Assembly (NCBI GenBank): GCA_905221605.1 | Contig: CAJNDS010002210.1 | Span: forward strand, 104,501-168,500 | Direction: 5' to 3' | Source: Symbiodinium natans | Taxonomy: Eukaryota; Sar; Dinophyceae; Suessiales; Symbiodiniaceae | Length of the DNA: 64,000 nt | Shown here: positions 56,150 to 64,000 of the stretch, piece by piece | Layout of the letters: every line of letters starts with the position of its first letter | Numbering within the stretch: position 1 is the stretch's first letter | Position numbers and translations under genes: made by a program | Notes under the pieces: model-generated | Database searches by the model: none | What the model was told of the DNA's origin: nothing | The model's input: the letters and a program-made list of their open reading frames with translations, nothing else

Positions 56150-58579
56150 TCATCCCCAAGAATAGACCTCAGAGCTTGAATTTAGGGTCGTCAAAAGCTC
56201 AAGCAATCGGCATTCTTTTTGTGCTCTGGCTTGTAACCTCCGGGAGCCAGTCGTGACCTTTGCCGGAGTCGTGACCTTTGCCGGGGGTGCCTGAGACCCA
56301 GGTAGATCAGCCGGAGTGCAAGGACCCGCCGACCGCTCGGCCTCGCTGGCTGCCAGAACACGCAGAAGAGCATCTCTCCATTGCTGCAAGTTCTCGTCGT
56401 CGCCAACGTGGAGGCCCACTTTCTTGTCACCAAGATTGAGGATCAGGCCTCCGCTGATCATCTCCAGTCCGCGAACACTCGACATCAGGATGCGGTTCTC
56501 CGCCTTGGTTCCCAAAGTCGCGCTGCAAGCGTCACTCCAACTCTCAAGTCTGTCCTGGAATAGAACACTGAGGCGGACAACCACGCATTGGTGGCGCCGG
56601 AAGCCCAGCAAACCCCAGTGAACTGCTGGCAAAGCCTGCAGCCACTCCTGGACGCGCTCATCCTGAACCTCCAAGGCCAGATTGGCTCCTGTCCTTTTGG
56701 AGTCCTCATTATCTTCCGGATCCTTATCCAGGTCCTCAAACCACGAAAACCGGGCCTTTGAGGCCGTCGAAGTGTCGGGGTTCTTGGGTTGAAGTTTTCC
56801 CTGCCGCCGGTCCCGGACCTTGGATGCAGCAGAAGCCACGGCCTCCTCTGTGAGCCTGAAGGCCTTCTGGAGCTCCTCGGTGAGCTTCAGGGCCTTCTGC
56901 AGCTCCTCGAGGGCGATGCCTCCATCGTTGTTGAGGTCCATCGACAGCGCAAAGCACTCGACTTGAGCATCAGTCAGGCCGAGATTCAGGTCTTTTAATG
57001 CGCTGGCCAAATCATCCGGCTTGACGAGCTTCGAATCTGCTTGCTCCAGCCCTCTGTGAAAATCCGCTTCGCTTTGAATTTTGTGGCCACGCAGTGTGCA
57101 TCCTGTCTTGAGCGCGGCGTTCACCGTCTTCACGACATGCATCAAGTCCTTCGCTATGACAATATCTTCGTCGACTTCGTCGACGGATTCATCTGCCTCG
57201 TGGCCCTCATCTGCTGAATTTTGGTCATTCGCAGCAGAGTCCATCTCTTCGAAAAGGTGCTGAAGCTCGATGCACCAATCCTCGAGTGACTTCCCCCGAG
57301 GGGAAAACAATTCGAACGTCCTTGGTTGGTCTACAAGTTGGACTGTCAAACTATTCTCATTGACCTCCAAGTCTTCGATGTCTTGGAATAAGGCGCTCAC
57401 GTCTGGCTCGTCATCATCAAGAACCAAGCCGTCCCTGCCTTTGAAAAACTCCAAGCGGTCCTCGCGCAGCACGAGCATGCCAGACGATGTCTCCTCGTGG
57501 GATCCTCGGATGCTGAACTTGCCCCAGGTCACCACCGGCGCTTTTGCTCGACACCACACCAACTCTTCAGGATCTGTCTCCCACGCCATCTGCCAACGGT
57601 GAAGATCCTCTGCGCTCAGGGCCTTAAACGCCAGCTTCTTTTCTCCCAGCTCCACCTCCATGATGCCACCGTCTAAAACATCGAAGGAAGTGACGTCTTC
57701 GAGGAGAGCCCGCGCCCTTGCAGCCGCCCGTGCTTGAAACTCCTCTTTGCTGCCATAGTACTCAAAGCAGTCTGTTCGCAAGACGCAATACCTGGGTTCT
57801 TCTGTGTCCTTCTTGAGCATGAGAAGCTCGCCTTCGCAAAGAACCCTGGGCAACTCACGCGGCGCACTTCCCCGGCGGACACTGATACTTGCATTGCCTC
57901 CATTGGAGAGTGCAGGATCCTGGCCGTCTCCCAAAGGGCCCGACACGCCCTCGTGTGCGCTGACGGAGGATGTGAAGTTTGCCCCCAGGCGCTGCGCAAG
58001 AAGCCGTTCTAGCGACCGGCCCCACTGCACGAACTCCTGCGCGCTGTCCACCTGCAGCTCGACAGGCTTGCTTTGGCCCTTCACTTCGATGGTGATGCGG
58101 AAATCCTTGACCGTGATTCTGTCAATACTTGCCAAGGGCATGGCGCGTGGCTCCTCGCCCTTCTCAAAGTCCGCAGCTGTTTCGTAGCGTTCAAGGCTGC
58201 GCTGTCGCAGGACGAAGAAGGGCGTCTTGACCTGGCCCTTGCGCTCAACACTGAGGAACCCAGAGCAGAAAACCTTAGCCTTCGGCTTGCCTCTGCTGCC
58301 TTCGAGCAAGGGTTGTAGTGCTGAAACCCAGGGGTCCAGGGAGCCTTCCGGAGTTTTCAGCGTCAAGCTCCCACCTCCCGCCAGGATCAGCGAGAAGCCT
58401 TGCTCCTGAATCTCCAGCTTCTCCACTTCCTTCAAGGTCAGGCGACCTCGCGGCTCGGACTTCGCGTCGGCCTCGGTGGCAAAGTAGTCCAACCTGTCCT
58501 TGAACAAGACGAAGTAGCGACTCTCAATTCCGGTCCTCTTCTGCACGCACAAGGTCTCCTTTCTGATAGCCTCTGCCAT
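56150..58579 (-). CDS. Multi-PH-domain protein with one EF-hand, intronless
   Basis: One open frame of 809 codons. The first ATG is preceded by an in-frame stop 48 nt upstream, so the start is well fixed. Five PH-like modules are visible from the pattern of a basic start, a R-Y-F-V-L type strand and a closing amphipathic helix with Trp: about residues 5-95 (RYFVLFKDRLDYF), 105-198, 245-335 (RYCVLRTDCFEYY), 340-450 and 655-745. Between modules 4 and 5 is a canonical EF-hand loop, DLNNDGGIALEE, with acidic or Asn ligands at positions 1, 3, 5 and Glu at 12. Acidic linkers precede it and the C-terminus is basic. By family knowledge such proteins bind phosphoinositides or partner proteins at membranes, with calcium sensing by the EF-hand; the ligand here is unknown. 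No transmembrane segment or catalytic domain is seen. It is unusual in this window for lacking introns, and is flanked on both sides by copies of a 2-kb block. Confidence 0.92.
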   Translation of the reverse strand: MAEAIRKETLCVQKRTGIESRYFVLFKDRLDYFATEADAKSEPRGRLTLKEVEKLEIQEQGFSLILAGGGSLTLKTPEGSLDPWVSALQPLLEGSRGKPKAKVFCSGFLSVERKGQVKTPFFVLRQRSLERYETAADFEKGEEPRAMPLASIDRITVKDFRITIEVKGQSKPVELQVDSAQEFVQWGRSLERLLAQRLGANFTSSVSAHEGVSGPLGDGQDPALSNGGNASISVRRGSAPRELPRVLCEGELLMLKKDTEEPRYCVLRTDCFEYYGSKEEFQARAAARARALLEDVTSFDVLDGGIMEVELGEKKLAFKALSAEDLHRWQMAWETDPEELVWCRAKAPVVTWGKFSIRGSHEETSSGMLVLREDRLEFFKGRDGLVLDDDEPDVSALFQDIEDLEVNENSLTVQLVDQPRTFELFSPRGKSLEDWCIELQHLFEEMDSAANDQNSADEGHEADESVDEVDEDIVIAKDLMHVVKTVNAALKTGCTLRGHKIQSEADFHRGLEQADSKLVKPDDLASALKDLNLGLTDAQVECFALSMDLNNDGGIALEELQKALKLTEELQKAFRLTEEAVASAASKVRDRRQGKLQPKNPDTSTASKARFSWFEDLDKDPEDNEDSKRTGANLALEVQDERVQEWLQALPAVHWGLLGFRRHQCVVVRLSVLFQDRLESWSDACSATLGTKAENRILMSSVRGLEMISGGLILNLGDKKVGLHVGDDENLQQWRDALLRVLAASEAERSAGPCTPADLPGSQAPPAKVTTPAKVTTGSRRLQARAQKECRLLELLTTLNSSSEVYSWG

Positions 58580-60049
58580 GCCCTCAACGCCGGCAATGGC
58601 GTCACGTTGGGTCCACTTCCAGCATCAGGCCTCGCCAACCTGTAACTTTCCGAGAAGACTTGAGCCAGAGCCAAGACACGGGACCTGAGGGCCTTACTAC
58701 TGGGTTCTGCTTCCCTTCTGTGTAGCTTCCCTTCTGTGTACACTGCACGACATACGACAACTCATTTGCACCCAAGTGGCCAGCCGTGCACGCCCCAACA
58801 GCGGCTGAGCATCAGCGGTTGCGCGTGACAGGGCTCTCGCACCTCAACCGGGACCAACTGGCCAACTCAATGACCAAATCTTCGAGTTTCCGTGTACAAG
58901 CCTCCCTCGGTCACGTCCATGCTCTTCAGGCCGTGGCCGTGCACAGCTCCCATCCAGGGTCTGGAGATGCAATTTCAACGTGCTCTGCATGTTCTCCCCG
59001 TCATCCTTCTTCGAATGTCTCTTCGTTAGAGGCAGTGCCCATGTTGTTCTCTTTTCAAGCACAGTGCCCCGGAGGGTCGCGACAGGCTCGGCATGACCAC
59101 CGTCGGCGCTTCGCGGCCGCAACCGCTCAGCATCAGTGGTGTGTGAGCCCTTTCCACGGCCGGATTTAGGACACTCCCGGACACTCCCCCCACCCCACCC
59201 AATGTTGGGCTTGTTTGGTAGACTGCATGTTTACTGCAGATATTTTGGATCTACTAACTATGCTCTACTCAATCCCTTGAGCGGATGGCCGGCTCGAAGC
59301 AACCCCCCGTGTCTGGCACACCAACACTGGAGATGGGACCCATTCGCAGCAGGAGCAAGCACGACATCCTTTCGATGAAGGAGCACGAATCTGCAGTCAA
59401 TTGGCCAACACCTATTAAGGCCAGCAGACATGGTCCGACCAGCATCTTTGCTCGTCGTGCAGCTTTGCCGACTATGTCCCTGGGCAAGCCCCTTCGCGAA
59501 CCCAATCGGACCTAGTATGACCCGATCATATCTTGGTGGACCCACGGCAGAAGCTGCGGCTAATTGCAGCATGTGAAACCAGGTAGGCGTGTGGCCTGGA
59601 GCAAATCCACTTACAACAACACTCACCCAGAGAGTCTCGAAGTTTCCCCCACCACTTGCGCAGAGGGGTAGAAATAGGCACACGAGCCTTGCCTGCGAAA
59701 ACTGACCTGTAGAGCGAGATCAGATCTCATGACCCTCAACATGGGCAGCAGCCATCATGCTCAAAACAGCATCTGGGTCCGGCATTGGGCCTTTAGCTTT
59801 CACAAAGGTGCTGTTCAATCTTTGAAGCGCCAAGCCGTTGACGATGTTTTTCTGTTGGCAAAGATGGCTCGCGACTACGGATACTGTACAGGGAAACTCG
59901 GCTTTTGAGTCTCAAATTAGTCCCTGGTTCGCCTTGCGCAGTGAAAAAAACTCAGGGTTTAGAGCTTAAGGGGGGTGTGGTGCACGTAGCCGCCTTATGG
60001 GTTACTTGGGCTCTCGAGGATTTGGAAATCGGAGAGGATCCAGGATCTC

Positions 60050-60360
60050 AGGGCCTCATTGGAGAGTGGCTCTGGGAGCGGCGGCGGCCTGGAGTCGCAC
60101 CTGTGCAACATTGGTCTTCAGCAAGCTCATCTGCGCCCACATGCGATCTCTCCTCTGCGATCTTTGAGCTCCGCGCGATCACTCCCCGACGCTGGGGACG
60201 GGGAATCCAACCTGCAAAGCTCGCTGTCACAGCATTCGTCTCGCTTGTCGACCCCGAACCCTAAAGCTAACCCTAAACCCTAAACATCCCTAAACCCTAA
60301 ACCCTCGAGGGCCCGGGCCTCACCGACGGCCGCCTGCTCCCTTGCGCCTCCGCTGTAACG
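60050..60360 (-). CDS. Candidate exons between telomere-like arrays
   Basis: A piece at about 60355-60305 follows an acceptor (GGGCGTTACAG), reads GGAREQAAVGEARALE and ends where a TTTAGGG-type stretch starts on the coding strand. A second follows CTTTGCAG at about 60193 and reads SPASGSDRAELKDRRGEIA. Both are short and the link between them is not proven. They would belong to a minus-strand gene upstream of the PH-domain gene. Family not recognised. Confidence 0.28.
60250..60305. repeat. CCCTAAA stretch
   Basis: Interrupted heptamers directly below the candidate exon at 60305-60355. Confidence 0.9.
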
Positions 60361-60419
60361 CCCAGGAGGGTGTCCTTGGTTAGGGTTGAGGGTTTTACCG
60401 CGGCTCCACACGCACAGAG

Positions 60420-60640
60420 TACTTGCACTTGCACTTACACCTACACTTGCAGTTACACTTGCACTGTCACTTATACCACTTATACCAATTACATTACTTA
60501 CACTACTTGCACTACTTACATGTCTTACATGTCTCACATGTCTTACATGTCTTACACTTGCACTTGCACTTGCACTTATGCACTTGCACTTGCACTTGCA
60601 CTTACACTTGCACTTACACTTGCACTTACACTCTTACTTG
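60420..60640. repeat. ACTTGC/ACTTAC hexamer microsatellite
   Basis: About 35 degenerate hexamers inside copy 2 of the duplicated block. Confidence 0.93.
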
Positions 60641-61034
60641 TGCTGATGGTAAATGTTGGTCGAGGCACAGTACTTCCACCACGGTGTGCCACGTCAGCAC
60701 CCGCTTTGTGATGGCTCTTTCCCCTGGCTGGGTGAACAATGTGAAGGGATGCTGACATGACACAGTGGTGTTGAAACTGGCCGTCGGTGCTGTGGAGAGG
60801 TTTGCTGTCCGGAGCCGAGCGCCATTGAGCTCAAGGCAATGGAGGCCTTGCGGGGCACAGAAAGTGAGTTCGCCAGGCTTGAAGCGACACCGAGCCGAAC
60901 CGTGCCCGAAGGTCCGGGATCCCTGGCGTCATGGGCGTCATGGCCGTGGGTGTCCGCAGGCCTGGGCCGGGTTTCATGGCCACGACGGCACTGGCTTCAA
61001 GATTGAAAGCATTGCAGACGTCCCAAGGCCAATC

Positions 61035-61155
61035 CGGGGCCCTCTGAGGCGCCGGCTTCTGATGCACCCGCGCAATGGTCTGCGAGGCGGCCTCGCGAAC
61101 CTGCATGGCTTCCAGCCGCTCCTGAGCCAGGTTTCGAGGTCTGGGGTCTACGTCC
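61035..61155 (-). CDS. Candidate exon, copy 2 of a duplicated pair
   Basis: Reads NLAQERLEAMQVREAASQTI then ARVHQKPAPQRAPDWPWD on the minus strand, collinear with the copy at 55480-55620. It sits at the far end of the block duplicated around the PH-domain gene. Confidence 0.28.
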
Positions 61156-62369
61156 GGAGCTTGGCTTGCTGAAGGTTTGAATGTCTTTTGTTGCGATCAT
61201 TTGGTACGCCCTGTCCGCCTTGGTAGCAACTCTTCATGCTTTTGTTACCGTTGCTCAATGATGGCTTGAGTTGTAAGCGAACTCAAAATTCCCCAATGAT
61301 GCTCGTCTTCCCCGCTTGGGCAAAGGGCGGGGGTGGACGTTTTCCTGTCTTCCCCAAAACTTCTGAGATTGAGTAGGGTCACGCCAAGAACCCCCCCAGC
61401 AAGCCCACAAAGGAGACCGACACAAAGACCAGACGGCAACCTCGGGGCCCCAATTTCACCCTTGCGGCTCCTCCAGGAGTGTCTGCACTGCGGCCTTGCA
61501 CGAAAGGGTAAGAGAGCACAAATCACAAGTACCCCCCCCATAGTACCAAAAAAGAAGAGACAGCCCCCCAATGTCGACCAGGGTTCTCCTACATCACATG
61601 TAAGGAATGTGTCTGTATTTACCTATAATCCATGTCTTCATCTATATCCCTACAGAAGCATAGCTGAGCTGCACGAGTCCTTGTACCCACACGCGAAACA
61701 AGGAGGCCTCCACTTTTGGCACGGCCGCCCCCTGTTTCGGACGGACCTGCAAGGCAAAAGTCAGCAAAGGCCCTTGTGAACTCCACCGAAGGCCCAGCGT
61801 GCTCCCGCGAGCCTTGCCGCGACTAACGACCCCTGCATCTGGCCGAGCAACCTCGCAGTGCTTGGGGGCTTTTTGTTGCGGGATATGGTGGGCAAAAAGG
61901 GTTCCACAGGGTGTTCCAGGGTGCCGGCCCACTTGTTCAGCTGCAGATCCCACTCCCGCCAGTTCTTCCTGGCTGCATCTGGGGTGCTGACAATGAACGC
62001 TCCGGAAACCCCTTTTCATGAATCGCCGTCACCAGATCATCGGCAAAATGCGGAGCACCAGCATCAAACACCGGCATCACCAAACAAGAAACGAGGGGGG
62101 TGGAATTTCGAAAACTTCTCTGCTCCTGATAAATTGAACAAATTCTCTACTTCTTTCTACTCTGCTTTTCCAGGATAGCACAAGAAGGGTGGGATTTACA
62201 CTTTCTCTCCTGACGTAGAAAGGAGCTCACCACCAAAAAAAAAGCAGCAGCTTCTACAAGCCAGCGTAGACAGTAACAATTTGCTTAGCTTGCGTTTTGG
62301 AAGCCAGTGGAGAGCCTGGAGAACTGCAGCCACCTTTCCATGGGAAAGATTATTGATTTTTGCGTTCAA

Positions 62370-62700
62370 AAATCAACAGAATCATCATCATCACCATCGC
62401 CAAAGAGTGGACATGACCGCCCATCGCCCTCCTCCTCCTCCTCCTCCTCCTCCTCCTCCTCCTCCTCCTCCTCCTCCTCCTCCTCCTCCTCCTCCTGCTG
62501 CCCATCGTGGCCATCGTGAACATCATTCACTGCATCATCATCTGAGAAGTCTGGGCAGGCAGGCCAGACACTTAAGTTCGATTGTACATTACCTGGGTCC
62601 TTTTGTTTGCTGGCTTGGCGCTCTTGGCCCTTTTGTTTTGGGCACTTGGCTTCCACAAAACGTCGCCACTTGGGGTACTTGGTGCTTGCCGCGACCGCGA
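62370..62700 (-). CDS. Acidic poly-glutamate protein, last two exons
   Basis: The minus strand reads a lysine-rich segment (KCPKQKGQERQASKQKD) to a strong GTAATG donor near 62588, then an acceptor (CTGCCTGCCCAG) and DFSDDDAVNDVHDGHDGQQ followed by about 22 Glu and a tail ending DDDDSVDF and stop. The phase agrees across the junction. The Glu run is encoded by a CTC/GAG microsatellite on this strand, so its length is probably variable. Lys-rich then Asp/Glu-rich composition is common in nuclear chaperones, but no named family is recognised. The 5' exons were not identified. Confidence 0.48.
62430..62493. repeat. CTC trinucleotide repeat
   Basis: About 21 units; encodes the Glu run of the minus-strand acidic protein. 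Confidence 0.97.
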
Positions 62701-62758
62701 AGCCTCACAAGTTACCAGGGCTCATTCGTTTCAGATTTTCGTGCGGAAGCTTTACATG

Positions 62759-63061
62759 TCATGCTGCATCGCATGGGAGAGCGTCTTCGTCATCCTCGAT
62801 GCCGCGGCTGCTGCTGAACCCTTGCGTCTTCTTGTCGCTCGTCCTCAATGTTCCCGCGTGCTTGATTTTAGTTTTGTTACCTGCAGTGAGATTTTTTTGA
62901 AGCCGATGGGCATGCCGACTGTGAGACGGTGTCTGTTTCTCGCCACAGGGCGACCCTTTTTCCCTTCTTGCCATGGCTGGCACACCTTCGTTGACGGGAC
63001 TTGGGCTTGCACTTGGGGTGGAACACGCCTCCACGCAAAGAAAACATGATAAGCAAGACAT
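62759..63061 (-). CDS. Small basic ORF or exon
   Basis: A continuous 100-codon frame with a Cys-rich start, a Lys/Arg-rich middle (KNLTAGNKTKIKHAG) and an acidic end (SSRGIEDDEDALPCDAA). The last 30 codons have G/C at most third positions. A good donor-like sequence (GTAACAAA) occurs inside, so the upstream half may be spliced differently; all three frames are open there. It may be the 3' end of a separate small gene next to the poly-glutamate gene. Family not recognised. Confidence 0.33.
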   Translation of the reverse strand: MSCLSCFLCVEACSTPSASPSPVNEGVPAMARREKGSPCGEKQTPSHSRHAHRLQKNLTAGNKTKIKHAGTLRTSDKKTQGFSSSRGIEDDEDALPCDAA

Positions 63062-63199
63062 TTTTTTTCAGAGCCCTCCGGCATGCCACGCACGCGGCTG
63101 TCAAGTTTTACAAAGGGGAGGACAGGGCGCGTGCACCGCCGAGGGGTGCTTGGAATTTTACATGTCAGCATCCAGAACTGTCGACAGCGACGTGAACAC

Positions 63200-64000
63200 C
63201 ACGAGTGCGAGGGGAACCGAAAGTAAGGATTTATCGTCGCAGGGGAGTCGTGTGAAGAAAGGAAGTGGGCGAGTATGACCGAGCTTCAAAACCCACGAGG
63301 GATCATGATTTTGGATATGGCACGACTTGATTCCTCCAGGAGCGCTAGCCCTGAAGATTTCAAGGGACCTCGCGCGAGCCCCCAACAACCCCATGGAATT
63401 TCAGCTAGGGATCCCACAAAAAAAACTCACCCTCGACGACCTTCAACATTAGCCCTCTGCCGCCTCAAAGAGCCCTAAGCCCAAAAGCCCCAGTCTCCAT
63501 CTTCTTCTGCGTCTGGACTGTGGAAGCAACAGGCGGGCTAATATATATACAGGGGAGCCTAGGGACAGGAGTGCTCCGTGCAGGGTTTCACGCAGCTTCA
63601 ACGGGCAAGCTGCCGTTGTGCGGGCTGCTTCTCATCGGATTCCAGCCACAGCTCGAACCTGAGAACAAATCACGCTCTCCCTTTGAAACAGACCCTAAAA
63701 CCCTACCCTAAACCCTAAACCTCCCTACACCCGAAACCCCTTGCTCACAGCTCCCGAGCTCCCTACCCTGTAGGGCTGTGTGCCACCCCATTGCTCTTCG
63801 CATCCTTCCAAGCGCCGGGGGTGTGAAACTCCGCTGCTGAGTTCAGGTAGGATGCAGAAACGGCAGAAACCAGCATGCTCGGCTGAAGGTCCTTCACGGC
63901 CTGAAAACGCCTTGCCTTTGCAATGCCCCAGGTGTTCGTGCTAACACCTTGTGCAGAAAACACAGAGATGCGTGGGAACACGCCTGATGTGAGAACGCTG
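63200..64000. other. No gene recognised; one CCCTAAA stretch
   Basis: A short degenerate CCCTAAA stretch lies at about 63690-63722. No supported exon. Confidence 0.35.

Larger units (their letters stand above)
58765..61385. repeat. Direct duplicated block, copy 2
   Basis: Second copy of the block at 53895-55800, longer because of extra sequence including a CCCTAAA array and a hexamer microsatellite between its second and third sub-blocks. Confidence 0.75.

Overview
The window looks like nuclear DNA of a dinoflagellate. It carries many internal TTTAGGG/CCCTAAA arrays. Its genes are cut into very short exons, and many of the introns I could delimit begin with GC instead of GT. Long microsatellites and unusual satellites fill much of the space. 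Nothing looks bacterial: no operons, CRISPR arrays, rRNA or convincing tRNA. I cannot name the species. Exon coordinates were worked out by hand and may be off by a base or two.

Every gene I could support lies on the minus strand, as in a one-way gene cluster. From high to low coordinate these are: a poly-glutamate acidic protein and a small basic ORF (62.4-63.1 kb); a few exons at 60 kb; an intron-free protein with five PH-like domains and one EF-hand (56.2-58.6 kb); a glutamine-rich coiled-coil protein (50.7-51.9 kb); exons at 48.5-48.9 kb; a CASTOR/POLLUX-type ion channel (43.2-45.0 kb); exons of a possible AAA+ protein (30.9-33.0 kb); a GT1-type glycosyltransferase whose exons I can order from its start at 30.4 kb to its stop at 19.3 kb; a type II membrane protein (17.0-18.2 kb); a lysine-rich protein with a small Cys cluster (14.4-15.9 kb); an orphan prolyl-4-hydroxylase exon (14.0 kb); exons at 11.3-12.1 kb; a ubiquitin-like domain (9.5-9.9 kb); and exons at 5.7-6.0 kb.

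Between and inside these genes are repeats. The 33.9-38.0 kb segment is a stack of five tandem families ending in a 440-bp G-rich purine tract. A large intron of the glycosyltransferase holds an AT-rich island with three 295-bp tandem copies, a foldback element, a retroelement-like fragment and one copy of a dispersed repeat. Direct copies of a 2-2.6 kb block flank the PH gene.

The most unusual theme is how introns are built. Several exons sit exactly between a CCCTAAA array on the low-coordinate side and a TTTAGGG array on the high side, so telomere-type repeat supplies the intron ends. Short inverted-repeat elements sit inside introns of the ion channel and glycosyltransferase and make up nearly all of one 67-nt intron. 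Three tiny duplicated exons of the lysine-rich gene are separated by introns made largely of GA microsatellite. These features suggest introner-like or repeat-derived introns.
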